Source: Sphingomonas faeni (lineage in GTDB: Bacteria > Pseudomonadota > Alphaproteobacteria > Sphingomonadales > Sphingomonadaceae). From it: 64,000 nucleotides of DNA. The notes below the pieces were generated by a model. It saw only the letters and a program-made list of their open reading frames with translations. It had not been told where the DNA came from and ran no database searches. The position numbers were made by a program, and so were the translations under genes. The stretch covers positions 43,174 through 107,173 of the forward strand of contig NZ_JANBVH010000015.1 in NCBI RefSeq assembly GCF_024273235.1. The letters are read 5' to 3'. Of this stretch, positions 1-8,532 are shown one piece after another. Within the stretch, counting starts at the first letter, position 1, and the number at the start of each line of letters is the position of its first letter.

Positions 1-2
1 AA

Positions 3-701
3 CTGGGCGGCAAGGCGCCGCTGATCGTGCTGGAGGACGCCGATCTCGACGAGGCGGTGAAGGCGGCGGCGTTCGGCGCGTTCATGAACTCGGGCCAGAT
101 CTGCATGTCGACCGAGCGGATCATCGTCGTCGAAGCGGTGGCGGACGCATTTGCCGCGAAGTTCCGCGACAAGGTGGCGTCGATGCCGTGCGGCGATCCG
201 CGCGAGGGCAAGACTCCGCTGGGGGCGGTGGTCGACCAGAAGACCGTCGACACGGTCCAGGCCCTGATCGACGATGCGCTCGCGCAGGGTGCCGAAACGC
301 TGGTCGGCGGCGATGCGAACGGCGTCCTGATGCCCGCGCACGTGATCGACAAGGTGACGCCGGCAATGAAGCTGTTCCGGGACGAGAGCTTCGGCCCGGT
401 CGTCGGCATCATCCACGCGCGTGACGAGGCGCATGCGATCGCGCTGGCGAACGACACGGCATACGGCCTGTCGTCGGCGGTGTTCACGCGTGACACCGCA
501 CGCGGCCTGAGGGTCGCGCGGCAGATCCAGTCGGGGATCTGCCATATCAACGGCCCGACCGTGCACGACGAGGCGCAGATGCCGTTCGGCGGCACCAAGG
601 CGTCGGGCTACGGCCGGTTCGGCGGCAAGGCGGGAATCGATTCGTTCACCGAATTGCGCTGGATCACGATCGAGACGTTGCCCGGTCATTACCCGATCTG
701 A
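3..701 (+). CDS. Aldehyde dehydrogenase, vanillin/salicylaldehyde type (5'-truncated by window)
   Basis: NAD(P)-dependent oxidation of an aldehyde, probably aromatic, to the acid; cytoplasmic. The reading frame is open from base 3 and begins inside the conserved LGGK segment, so the N-terminal Rossmann half lies upstream of the window. The catalytic cysteine is in NSGQICMST (codon 102-104), followed by ESFGPV and the C-terminal PFGGTKASGYGRFGG block typical of vanillin and salicylaldehyde dehydrogenases (Vdh/LigV/DoxF-like). The exact substrate cannot be read from this fragment. It fits the aromatic-catabolic setting downstream. A 13-bp perfect hairpin follows the stop codon. Confidence 0.9.
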   Translation: MGGKAPLIVLEDADLDEAVKAAAFGAFMNSGQICMSTERIIVVEAVADAFAAKFRDKVASMPCGDPREGKTPLGAVVDQKTVDTVQALIDDALAQGAETLVGGDANGVLMPAHVIDKVTPAMKLFRDESFGPVVGIIHARDEAHAIALANDTAYGLSSAVFTRDTARGLRVARQIQSGICHINGPTVHDEAQMPFGGTKASGYGRFGGKAGIDSFTELRWITIETLPGHYPI

Positions 702-732
702 CCCCGCCGGAACCGGGTTTGTAACGGTAGCA

Positions 733-762
733 CGCGCGTAGAGAAACGGTTCTCTACGCGCG
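733..762. terminator. Perfect 13-bp hairpin after aldehyde dehydrogenase gene
   Basis: CGCGCGTAGAGAA (733-745) and its exact reverse complement (750-762) flank a 4-nt loop, 31 nt after the dehydrogenase stop. There is no T run, so it may be a factor-dependent terminator, an RNA stabiliser or a large operator ahead of the DUF6644 genes. Confidence 0.5.
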
Positions 763-849
763 CTGCCCGCAGAAGCGGGTCATCGATCGTGATGCAGGGG
801 CGGCCCCCAAAGAGCCCCCCGACACGCGCAGGTCTTAGGATAGCAGATC

Positions 850-1338
850 ATGTCACTCCAATCGTTTGCCAGTCATCTGTACGGGACGCCGATCAGCACG
901 GCGATCCGCGAGACCAGCTGGATCATCCCGGCGGTGCAGAGCGTCCACATCATCGCGATCGCGGGCGTGGTCGGCGCGGCGATCGTGATGGACCTGCGGC
1001 TGGCCGGCGTGCTGGCGACCGACGAGACGCCGCGCGCGGTCGTGAAGCGGCATCTGCCGTGGATGTGGTCGTCGCTGGCGCTGTTGCTGACGAGCGGGTT
1101 CGTGCTGGGGCTCGGCGAGCCGTACCGCGTGCTGATGAACGCGGTGTTCTGGGTCAAGATGGCGATGGTGGTGACCGGTTTCACGCTGACGTTGCTGTTC
1201 CGCTACCCGATCCTCCACCCCGACTACCGGATCGAGCATGCGCGCGCCGCCGCGCTGATCAAGCCGCTCGCCTGGGCGTCGCTCGCGATCTGGGTGGTCG
1301 TGGTCTTCTGCGGTCGCTGGATCGCCTACTACCAATGA
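850..1338 (+). CDS. DUF6644-family integral membrane protein, copy 1A
   Basis: Unknown function. This 162-residue inner-membrane protein has about four hydrophobic segments (roughly residues 27-50, 72-92, 96-118 and 134-157) and a short soluble N-terminus. The IPAVQSVHI and MDLRL motifs recur in the next gene, so the two are paralogues and may form a heteromer. It differs from the copy at 13749 by two residues (Met/Leu and Val/Leu near residues 100-102). DUF6644 genes often sit among oxidative catabolic genes, but no activity is known to me. The next gene starts 28 nt downstream. Confidence 0.8.
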   Translation: MSLQSFASHLYGTPISTAIRETSWIIPAVQSVHIIAIAGVVGAAIVMDLRLAGVLATDETPRAVVKRHLPWMWSSLALLLTSGFVLGLGEPYRVLMNAVFWVKMAMVVTGFTLTLLFRYPILHPDYRIEHARAAALIKPLAWASLAIWVVVVFCGRWIAYYQ

Positions 1339-1366
1339 TTCCCGCTATTTTTCCGGAGACCAAGCC

Positions 1367-1882
1367 ATGATGCCGGATTCCGCGCCGCCCAACGCGCTGA
1401 TGCAGATGCTGTACGAGTCCACGATCGGGACGACGATCCGTGAGAGCGCGACGCTGTTCCCGTGGATCGAGAGCGTCCACGTGCTGATGATCGCGGCGGT
1501 GGTCGGCACGATCGCGATCGTCGACCTGCGGCTGATCGGGGTGGCGTCGCACCTTCGCGGCGCGCGCCAGCTGATCCTCGACATGCTGCCCTTCACCTGG
1601 GTCGCGTTCGTGCTGGCGGTGATCTCGGGGACGCTGCTCTTCCTGTCGAACGCGACCGGCTATTTCCAGAGCATGCCGTTCCGCTTCAAGCTGCTGACGA
1701 TCCTGATCGCTGGGATCAACATGGCGATCTTCCACATCACCGCGTACCGCAAGATCGGCGATTGGGACGACCAGCTGCCGACGCCGCGCGCCGCCAGGAT
1801 CGCCGGATTCAGTTCGCTGACGCTGTGGCTTGTAATCGTCTTCCTCGGCCGCTGGATCGGATATTCCTACCCGCTGGCCTGA
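1367..1882 (+). CDS. DUF6644-family integral membrane protein, copy 1B
   Basis: A 171-residue membrane protein with about four transmembrane segments, related to the gene just upstream (shared IESVHVLMIAAVV and IVDLRL motifs, and an LGRWIGYSYP end resembling CGRWIAYYQ). The GGAGACCAAGCC stretch before ATG gives a ribosome-binding site. It differs from its twin at 14266 at three residues (Ser/Thr5, Leu/Arg63 and Arg/Lys near residue 144). Function unknown; a two-subunit membrane complex with 1A is an inference from pairing and duplication. Confidence 0.8.
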   Translation: MMPDSAPPNALMQMLYESTIGTTIRESATLFPWIESVHVLMIAAVVGTIAIVDLRLIGVASHLRGARQLILDMLPFTWVAFVLAVISGTLLFLSNATGYFQSMPFRFKLLTILIAGINMAIFHITAYRKIGDWDDQLPTPRAARIAGFSSLTLWLVIVFLGRWIGYSYPLA

Positions 1883-2136
1883 CGATCCTCCCGACCGTTC
1901 CGAAAAGACCAGATGCGCAGCCGGCCCCCCGCCGGTTGCGCATTTCGCGTTGAGGGCGCCGCGTTCGCCGGCTGCGGAACGTGGATACGCGCCGTTACAG
2001 AACATGGGTTAGAACCGTAACGTGCGAGCGTTCCTGTTCGGGACGACCCCAGAAGGATGCGTCACCAGGGAACCGATCCACCGCCGTCCGAACGAGGATG
2101 GTCGTGCGTCCGCTCCCATCCTTCGAGGTATGTTTC

Positions 2137-4197
2137 TTGAAACCATCGATCCGCCGCGCGCTCGCGACCGTCGTTCCCTGTGTCCTGCTACAAATGGCGG
2201 CTGTGCCGGCACTGGCGCAGAGTCAGCCCGCCGCTGACCCTGCGGCACCAGCCGCCGACGATCCCTCCGCTGCGGGCAAGGCCAACGACATCGTCGTCTT
2301 CGGTCGCGGCGAGCTCAAGATCGGGACCGCGCAGTCGGCCAGCGAGGGGACGATCAGTGGCTCCGACCTGCTGGTGCGGCCGTTGCTGCGCGTCGCCGAA
2401 CTGCTCGAGGCGGTACCCGGCATGGTCGCCGCGCAGCATTCGGGCAGCGGCAAGGCCAACCAGTATTTCCTGCGCGGCTTCAATCTCGATCACGGGTCCG
2501 ACTTCACGACCTATATCGACGGCGTGCAGATGAACTTCCGCACGCATGGTCACGGGCAGGGCTATCTCGACCTCAACGGGCTGATCCCCGAGATCATCGC
2601 GCGCGAGGATTTCCGCAAAGGCCCGTACCGTGCCGACGGCGGCGACTTCGCGATGGCGGGCGCCGCGTACATGACGACGATCGAGCGCTACGATCGACCC
2701 TGGGCTTCGGTCGAGGCGGGATCATACGGTCATCGCCGGATCGCCGCAGGGGGCACGATCAAGAACGTCGCGGGCGGCGACCTGACGGCGGTCGGCGAGT
2801 TCCGCGTGTATGACGGGCCGTGGCAGCAGCCCGAGCACCTGCGCCATTATGCGGGCTTCCTGAAATACGCAAAGCCGCTGGGTGCCGCCGAGCTGGAGCT
2901 GACGCTGCACGGTTATCGCGGGACGTGGAAACCGACCGAGCAAATTCCCGAACGGATCATCGGATCGTCGGTGTGTGCGGATCAATTCTGTTCGCCCGAT
3001 CCCACCGCGACCGGCGAGACGACGCGCTACATCGCCAACGCCAAGCTGTCCGGCGCGGGCTGGCGGGTCAACGCCTTCGCGCAATATTATAACTGGGACA
3101 TGTATTCGAACCCCGAATATTTCGACGCCACCGGCACGAGCGCGCAGATCCACCAGATCGACAAGCGCATGGTGTACGGCCTGACCGGCGAGAGGGACTG
3201 GAAGCTGTCGGACACGATCGACCTGACGCTGGGGACCGAGAATCGCTACGACAAGATCGACCGGGTCGGCGTGCAGCATACGATCGCGCGCCAGTTCGTG
3301 AATTCGCTCGGCCTCTACACGGTCGATGAAGCCTCGGCGGCGGTGTACGGTTCGGCGACATGGCGTCCGATCGACGGACTTCGCCTGATCGGCGGCCTGC
3401 GCGGCGATTATTATCACTATTCGGTGCGGGCGCTTGATGCGGAGGCTGCCGCGCTGGGGCAGGGATCGGGATCGGACGCGATCCTGTCGCCAAAGGCGCA
3501 GGCGGCTTACCGGATCGGCGACCATGTCGAGGTCTATGCGGGCTGGGGCAGGGGTTTCCATTCCAACGACGTGCGCGGCGCGGTGACGACGACGCCGGTG
3601 CCGGTTCTCGTTGCGGGTACCGGCAAGGAACTGGGCGCGCGGTTCCAGTTCAAGAAGGTCAGCGTGACCGCGACCTATTGGTGGCTGGACCTGGGCAGCG
3701 AATTGCGGTTCGTCGGGGATTCCAACGCGGTCGAGCCGAGCGCCGCGAGCAAGCGCCACGGGTATGAAATCGTCGCGTTCTGGCATCCGTTCGCGTGGCT
3801 GGCGATCGACGGCAATTATACCGCGAGCCATGCGCGCTACGACAATGGCGACTATATTCCCAACGCGTTCGAGAATGCGGCGTCGGCCGGCGTCTCGTTC
3901 ATCAAGGGACCGTGGGAAGCGAGCGTACGCCTGCGCCACCTCGGACCCTATCCGCTGGTCGAGGACAATTCGCAGCGCGACAAGGGCAGCAACGTGGTCA
4001 ATATCCGCGGTGCCCGCAAGTTCGGGGCGTTCCAGGTCTACGCCGAGATACTCAACGTCCTGGCGAGCGACGACAAGGATATCGCCTATTGGTACCAGAC
4101 CTATGTCCCGAGCTTCGACGCGGCACCGGTCGAGGGGCGGGTCAGCCGCGTGGTCGAGCCGCGTACGCTGCGCGCCGGGGTGCGAGTCACATTTTGA
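2137..4197 (+). CDS. TonB-dependent outer-membrane receptor
   Basis: Uptake of a scarce ligand across the outer membrane, powered by TonB-ExbBD. The frame is open from 1981, but a TTG at 2137, 8 nt after GAGG (2125-2128), begins a clean signal peptide (KPSIRRALATVVPC ... PALA|Q), so I chose it; length is then 686 residues. A plug domain follows (NDIVVFGRGELKIG, then LLRVAELLEAVPGMV and YFLRGFNLDHGSDF), then a beta-barrel ending in the aromatic terminus VRVTF. It is not an obvious siderophore receptor. The position beside aromatic genes suggests an organic substrate. An ATG at 2098 is the alternative start. Confidence 0.9.
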   Translation: MKPSIRRALATVVPCVLLQMAAVPALAQSQPAADPAAPAADDPSAAGKANDIVVFGRGELKIGTAQSASEGTISGSDLLVRPLLRVAELLEAVPGMVAAQHSGSGKANQYFLRGFNLDHGSDFTTYIDGVQMNFRTHGHGQGYLDLNGLIPEIIAREDFRKGPYRADGGDFAMAGAAYMTTIERYDRPWASVEAGSYGHRRIAAGGTIKNVAGGDLTAVGEFRVYDGPWQQPEHLRHYAGFLKYAKPLGAAELELTLHGYRGTWKPTEQIPERIIGSSVCADQFCSPDPTATGETTRYIANAKLSGAGWRVNAFAQYYNWDMYSNPEYFDATGTSAQIHQIDKRMVYGLTGERDWKLSDTIDLTLGTENRYDKIDRVGVQHTIARQFVNSLGLYTVDEASAAVYGSATWRPIDGLRLIGGLRGDYYHYSVRALDAEAAALGQGSGSDAILSPKAQAAYRIGDHVEVYAGWGRGFHSNDVRGAVTTTPVPVLVAGTGKELGARFQFKKVSVTATYWWLDLGSELRFVGDSNAVEPSAASKRHGYEIVAFWHPFAWLAIDGNYTASHARYDNGDYIPNAFENAASAGVSFIKGPWEASVRLRHLGPYPLVEDNSQRDKGSNVVNIRGARKFGAFQVYAEILNVLASDDKDIAYWYQTYVPSFDAAPVEGRVSRVVEPRTLRAGVRVTF

Positions 4198-4229
4198 CGA
4201 TATCGGACAAGGACTGTAATTGAACGGCG

Positions 4230-4245
4230 CGGTCAATTTTGACCG
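4230..4245. promoter_or_regulatory. Palindromic operator-like site upstream of the TetR gene
   Basis: CGGTCAA and TTGACCG flank a 2-nt centre, a 16-bp inverted repeat 55 nt before the TetR-family start codon. The size and position fit autoregulation. The TTGACC half-site also begins the three promoter elements at 5378, 8344 and 14803. Confidence 0.5.
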
Positions 4246-4300
4246 TGCGCCTGCAACGCTACCCGTGCCCCCGTGGCGAACGTATCGATAGGAACATGCC

Positions 4301-5005
4301 ATGGCCGCTCGGCCACGACTTACTGAGGGTACGAAGCGGTCTCCCTCGCTTCTGGGACAGCTCGATACGGCACGGAAGCCGGGCGAGGCGACCGGGCGTC
4401 GAGTCAGTCGGACGCGGGTCGCGCTGCTCGAAGCGGCGCAGCGGCTGTTCGCCACGCGGTCCGTCGACAGCGTCAGTATCGACGACATCGCCAGAGAGGC
4501 GGAGGTCGCCAAGGGCAGCCTCTACAATCATTTCGAGAGCAAGGAGGCGCTGGCCGACGAGTTGTTCCGGATGGTGCGCGGTCATGTCGCCCAGTTGCTC
4601 GATACCGCGGTCGACGACCAGACGCCGCCGCCCGAGCGGCTGGTGCGCGGCGCGTTCGTCATCCTGCGCTTCGCCATCGATCATCCGGAAAGCGTCGCGG
4701 CGCTGCTCAAGCTGTCGCCGGCGTTGCTCGAGACCAACAATCCGCTAAACGTCAAGGCGCGGGAGATCATCGTCGAAGGGCTCGAATCGGGGCATTTCAA
4801 AGGCATCCCGTCCGATTCGGCCACGTTGCTGATGGTGGGTGCGATGCTGGTGATGCTGCAGGATTCGATCGATCGGCAGAAATCGGTCAAGCGGCTGATC
4901 GCACGGATCATCCCGCTGATGGGCGGCGTGCTGAAGGCGCTCGGCGTCGACGGCGACAGTGCAGCGGCGGCGGCGAAGGCTGCGGCGCGCACGACTCTGG
5001 AATAG
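4301..5005 (+). CDS. TetR/AcrR-family transcriptional regulator
   Basis: A 234-residue DNA-binding repressor, dimeric in this family. The N-terminal helix-turn-helix spans roughly residues 58-80 (SVSIDDIAREAEVAKGSLYN, then HFESKEAL), preceded by a basic 35-residue extension. The C-terminal ligand domain matches no specific subgroup that I can name. The tail is alanine-rich. AGGA lies 8 nt before the ATG. It stands between the TonB receptor and the hydroxylase operon and has a palindrome 55 nt upstream, so it is a good candidate for local control and autoregulation (inference). Confidence 0.9.
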   Translation: MAARPRLTEGTKRSPSLLGQLDTARKPGEATGRRVSRTRVALLEAAQRLFATRSVDSVSIDDIAREAEVAKGSLYNHFESKEALADELFRMVRGHVAQLLDTAVDDQTPPPERLVRGAFVILRFAIDHPESVAALLKLSPALLETNNPLNVKAREIIVEGLESGHFKGIPSDSATLLMVGAMLVMLQDSIDRQKSVKRLIARIIPLMGGVLKALGVDGDSAAAAAKAAARTTLE

Positions 5006-5093
5006 ATTCAGCTGAATAGAGGCGGCGTTTCGCGGTGCGGACCGGACGCTGTGGGTGCGCACCGTTTGGCACGGGTACCTTGCGAACACGTAC

Positions 5094-5202
5094 GCACCTC
5101 CGCGGCGGAGGCCGGAGTCCAGTTGGGAGACGCTGCTCATCGAGGTAGCGCTCCGTTACTGCAACCTTTCCACCTGGGCCCCGGCCTTCGCCGGGGAGGT
5201 GC
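5094..5202. repeat. Dispersed inverted repeat, family 3 (copy a)
   Basis: Imperfect arms (GCACCTCCGCGGCGGAGG ... and CCTTCGCCGGGGAGGTGC) enclose a centre containing GACGCTGCT and CCTTTCCA. Arms and centre recur at 34277-34387, so this is a mobile-like intergenic repeat rather than a simple terminator. Confidence 0.75.
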
Positions 5203-5377
5203 ACGTGTTCGGCATCGATAGGGGCCTTCGCGGTTGCAGGTCTGCGCATTCCGATTGCCGATGCGGCAAATGAGTCGGTCGAGGGCCCCTGTGCAGCCGC
5301 GCGGCAAACCCATGTTACCGCAGCCCGCAAAATCCGCTGCATTCAACAGATACGTACCAAACGGACGGCATTTGTAG

Positions 5378-5413
5378 TTGACCATATAGTTCAAATATGA
5401 CTGTATGGTGCAA
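5378..5413 (+). promoter_or_regulatory. Shared promoter/operator element, copy A (hydroxylase operon)
   Basis: TTGACC, then CAAATATGACT at offset 14 and TGGTGCA at offset 28. The same layout occurs at 8344 and 14803. TTGACC can act as a -35 with a poor -10 (TGTATG) 18 bp on. AGTTCA and GGTGCA lie 19 bp apart as possible half-sites for an activator or repressor. Confidence 0.6.
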
Positions 5414-5429
5414 CAAAGTCCGGAGAGGG

Positions 5430-5513
5430 ATGATGAAAGCCGCGCCAAGTTTCTGCGCCCGTCATGCGGGCGCTGCTGACCCTTCTGCATTCGTCTCACT
5501 CTCGTTCGACTGA
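5430..5513 (+). CDS. Possible leader peptide upstream of hydroxylase gene
   Basis: A 27-codon frame starts with tandem ATGs right after a strong ribosome-binding site (GGAGAGGG, 5422-5429) and only 17 nt after promoter element A. It ends in TGA at 5511-5513, about 105 nt before the hydroxylase gene. The encoded peptide (MMKAAPSFCARH ... SLSFD) has no recognisable family. It may be a translated leader or a remnant; low confidence as a functional gene. Confidence 0.3.
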   Translation: MMKAAPSFCARHAGAADPSAFVSLSFD

Positions 5514-5618
5514 CGCCGACGCCGGCCGCCGCGAGTGGTCGCGAGCCGGCTCGCTCACGGACTAGCTGGCGGTCGCGGAGGGTCCCGCGCCGTCCTTGCC
5601 AAGGGAACAACAATCGTC

Positions 5619-7124
5619 ATGACCAGTGAATTCGCCCGTGATTTCGACAGTGATTTTGACTGCGATCTTCTGGTCGTGGGGCTCGGACCGGTCGGCGACG
5701 TGCTGGCGGCACTCGCGCAGAACCATGGTCTGTCGGTGATCGCGATCGAGCGGGCGCCGACGCCGTTTCCGCTGCCGCGGGCGGCGGTGTTCGATCATGA
5801 GATCATGCGGATCTTCCAGATGATCGGCGTCGCCGAGAAGATCGCGCCGCTGTGTCGCGCGCCCGAGCGGTACCAGTTCCACACCGCGTGCGGCCAGGTC
5901 CTGCTCGATTTCGAGAACGCCCGGGTCGGCCCGTTCGGCTGGGCCGAGACGTACGCGCTTCACCAGCCCGCGGTCGAAGAGGTGTTGCGCGCCCGGCTGT
6001 ACGAACTCGGCGTGCGCGTCCAGACCGGTGTCGCGTTCGAGCGTCTGGCGCAGGACCGGGACGGCGTGACCGTCGATGTCACCGACAATGGCTCGCCGCG
6101 CCAGATCCGCGCGCGCTATGTCGTCGGGTGCGATGGATCGTGGAGCCCGGTTCGCGAGGCGCTGGGCATCAAGCTGGACGATTATAATTTCGACGAGCCG
6201 TGGCTGGTGCTCGATACGATCATCGACGAGCCGGGCGACCTGCCGATCGTCTGCCAGCAGATCTGCGACCCGAAGCGTCCGGTGACGCACATGGCGATGA
6301 GCGGGAAGCGCTTCCGCTGGGAGTTCATGATCAAGCCCGGCGAAACCGCGGAGGAGATGCTCGACGATGCGCGTATCCGAGAGCTGCTGGCGCCGTGGAA
6401 TTGCGCCGATCGCATCCAGATCGAACGCAAGGCGGTCTATCGGTTCCATGCGCTGGTCGCCGAGACATGGCGCGACGGGCGCGTCCTGCTGGCGGGCGAT
6501 GCCGCGCACCAGATGCCGCCGTTCGCCGGGCAGGGGATGTGCTCGGGCATTCGCGACGCGGCGAACCTTGCCTGGAAGATCGCCGCCGTCGTCCGCGGCG
6601 AGGCGGATGACGCCGTCCTCGACACCTATCAGGAAGAGCGCGAGCCGCATGTCCGGGCCATCATCGGCACGGCGATCGCGATGGGGCAGATCGTCTGCAT
6701 GCTCGACGAGACCGCAGCGGCCGAGCGCAACCGCAACATGCTCGCGCGCAAATCGTCCGGCGCGCAGGACGTGTCGGTCCTGTATCCCGACCTCGCGGGT
6801 GGCCATCTGACGGATACCGCCTTTGCCGGTGCGCTGTTCCCGCAACCCGTGACGGACGAGGGCGAGCGGCTCGATTCGCTGTTCGGCCTCGACGCGGTGC
6901 TGATCTCGCGATCGGCGACCGATACGACCGATCTCGGGGTGCGAAGGTTCAGCCTGGACGCGCCGGAGATCCGCAAGTTTGCCGAACCGATCGGCGACTG
7001 GCTGACGAAAGCGGGCGCGGACGCGGTGCTGATCCGGCCCGACCGGCATGTCTTCGGCACCGGGGAGGCCGAGGCGTTGCTCGGCGCCTGGACCGAGCGG
7101 ACGCGGCGCAAGATCGCCGCCTGA
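5619..7124 (+). CDS. FAD-dependent aromatic hydroxylase, MhpA-like
   Basis: Flavoprotein monooxygenase (PHBH fold) that would hydroxylate a phenolic ring using NAD(P)H and O2; 501 residues. The FAD-binding GLGPVG (residues 21-26), the central GCDGSWSPVR (170-179) and GDAAHQMPPFAGQGM (from 293) are all present. It resembles 3-(3-hydroxyphenyl)propionate hydroxylase and related resorcinol or nitrocatechol hydroxylases, so the substrate is uncertain. The ATG at 5619 has AAGGGA 12 nt upstream; the longer GTG-started frame lacks one. It forms a transcription unit with the gene at 7217, bounded by element A and a terminator at 8206-8238. Confidence 0.88.
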   Translation: MTSEFARDFDSDFDCDLLVVGLGPVGDVLAALAQNHGLSVIAIERAPTPFPLPRAAVFDHEIMRIFQMIGVAEKIAPLCRAPERYQFHTACGQVLLDFENARVGPFGWAETYALHQPAVEEVLRARLYELGVRVQTGVAFERLAQDRDGVTVDVTDNGSPRQIRARYVVGCDGSWSPVREALGIKLDDYNFDEPWLVLDTIIDEPGDLPIVCQQICDPKRPVTHMAMSGKRFRWEFMIKPGETAEEMLDDARIRELLAPWNCADRIQIERKAVYRFHALVAETWRDGRVLLAGDAAHQMPPFAGQGMCSGIRDAANLAWKIAAVVRGEADDAVLDTYQEEREPHVRAIIGTAIAMGQIVCMLDETAAAERNRNMLARKSSGAQDVSVLYPDLAGGHLTDTAFAGALFPQPVTDEGERLDSLFGLDAVLISRSATDTTDLGVRRFSLDAPEIRKFAEPIGDWLTKAGADAVLIRPDRHVFGTGEAEALLGAWTERTRRKIAA

Positions 7125-7216
7125 GCGGCGCAAGATCGCCGCCTGAGCGGCGAGCCGATCCCGAGATCTCCCGACATTCACCTCCCGCCAACCCAAACCG
7201 CAATGGAACCTGTCCA

Positions 7217-8110
7217 ATGACATTTATTCCCAATGCCGAATCGCGTTACCGGATGCCGATCATGTTCGGCCCCGCGCCAGGACCGCGGCAACATTCCGAA
7301 GGCCGGATGTGGACCGCCGAAGAAGCCGGCAACATGACCGCGCAGTGGATGAAGATCGGGTATCGGACCGACCCGGCCAAGCTGGAAAAGCTGCTGCCGG
7401 CGGGGTTCAGCCTGCGCGGCGATCCGATCGTCTCGGTCAGCTGCGCGTGGTTCAAGAACCTCTATTGGCTGGCGGGCCGAGGCTACGGCATCCTGTCGGT
7501 CGATTTCCCGGTGACGTACCAGGGCAAGACCGAGCGGCTCGACGGTGCGCTCTGCCCGATCATCTGGGAGGGATCGCCGGACGCGATCATGACCGGTCGC
7601 GAGGAGCTCGGTTTCCCCAAGATGTTCGCCAATTTCGCCGAGATCGACTTCGATGAAGCGACGGGACGCGCGACCTGCGACGCGGGTTGGTACGATCACA
7701 CGTTTTTCGACATCGCGCTGACCGACTTGGTCGAGGAGCAGAACCCGACGAAGCAGCTTCCCGGCTCGAACGGCGGTGCGCAGATGTACTACAAGTACAT
7801 GCCGCGGACGAGCCCCGGCGGGCGTGAGGGTTCCGACCTCGCCTATGTCACGACGTCGGCCGCGCTGGCCGGTAGTGGCGGCGCGGTCGCCAACATCAAC
7901 TTCGACGAGTTCGAGTTTCGGCGCTGGACCGGCAAGGGGACGCTCGACTGGCATCGCGCGACGTTCGAGCAGCTGCCGCTGTCGTTCCACATCGTCAACG
8001 GCATCGCCGACCTCGACGTCCTGGAATATACCGACGCGGAGATGGTGCACTTCACGGGACCGGGTGTCGGCGTTGCGATGAACGGGCATCGGGCCGTCGA
8101 GCCGGCATAA
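7217..8110 (+). CDS. Acetoacetate decarboxylase-family protein
   Basis: 297 residues of the ADC fold. The family's catalytic Schiff-base lysine fits Lys135 in GREELGFPKM; WFKNLYWLAGRGYGIL and a C-terminal FTGPG segment are also family-like. Members outside true acetoacetate decarboxylase act as decarboxylases, aldolases or dehydratases on keto acids, so the reaction here is open. It lies 92 nt after the hydroxylase gene in the same unit, hence likely acts on a downstream metabolite (inference). The spacer contains a short duplicated sequence (GCGGCAAGATCGCCGCCTGA-like, 7109-7147) at the hydroxylase end. Confidence 0.8.
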   Translation: MTFIPNAESRYRMPIMFGPAPGPRQHSEGRMWTAEEAGNMTAQWMKIGYRTDPAKLEKLLPAGFSLRGDPIVSVSCAWFKNLYWLAGRGYGILSVDFPVTYQGKTERLDGALCPIIWEGSPDAIMTGREELGFPKMFANFAEIDFDEATGRATCDAGWYDHTFFDIALTDLVEEQNPTKQLPGSNGGAQMYYKYMPRTSPGGREGSDLAYVTTSAALAGSGGAVANINFDEFEFRRWTGKGTLDWHRATFEQLPLSFHIVNGIADLDVLEYTDAEMVHFTGPGVGVAMNGHRAVEPA

Positions 8111-8205
8111 ATCGGCGCTCGACTGGAGACCGCCTTTCGATTCATCGAGGGGAGTTGCGCGTCTCGACCGGTCGGGTCGTCGATCCGATATCTGCGCCAA
8201 TATCG

Positions 8206-8238
8206 GGGCCGCCGGCGACATGCTGGCGGCCCTTTTTT
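8206..8238 (+). terminator. Intrinsic terminator of hydroxylase/ADC-like operon
   Basis: GGGCCGCC (8206-8213) pairs with GGCGGCCC (8225-8232), followed at once by TTTTTT. It lies 95 nt after the ADC-like stop codon and closes the unit that starts at element A. Confidence 0.8.
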
Positions 8239-8343
8239 GCGATGTGTTTTCCTGGTTGAGGCCTGCGCGTTTCGTGCAACAACTGCGAGACGCGGTTCGC
8301 ACGTATTTATATGTCTCGCTTCGACGAATCGCGCGGTCGGGAC

Positions 8344-8379
8344 TTGACCGTGTCGTCCAAATATGACTGAATAGTTCAC
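8344..8379 (+). promoter_or_regulatory. Shared promoter/operator element, copy B (yceI-gntR operon)
   Basis: TTGACC, CAAATATGACT at offset 14 and TAGTTCA at offset 28, exactly as in copies A and C; -10-like TGAATA. It lies 154 nt before the YceI gene. Confidence 0.6.
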
Positions 8380-8532
8380 ACAAGCCAGACGGGTCCCGAA
8401 CACGGGGTCCAGTCTGGAGGCACCGTCCGCTTGGATAGGCTCGGCTAACAGCTGCCGTCTTCACGCACTCGATCTGGTGTGTGAAAGACGGGCGTAGACC
8501 GATCCCGCCAGAGGACGGAAAATGGAGAGTGG

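Larger units (their letters stand above)
825..1882 (+). repeat. Direct repeat copy 1 (DUF6644 gene pair)
   Basis: This ~1.06-kb block recurs at 13724-14781 (constant offset 12899) with only scattered substitutions. The match starts about 25 nt upstream of the first start codon (ACGCGCA, then GTCTTAGGATAGCAGATC) and stops at the second gene's stop codon. Flanking DNA differs. Confidence 0.9.

Noticed and set aside
4230..4245. Terminator after TonB receptor 1
   Set aside because: The inverted repeat is too short (7 bp) and lacks a T run; an operator fits better.
2722..4512. 596-codon minus-strand open frame
   Set aside because: Antisense to the first TonB-dependent receptor; no recognisable domain.
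5562..7223. 553-codon minus-strand open frame
   Set aside because: Antisense to the FAD hydroxylase, with Arg/Asp-rich sequence only.
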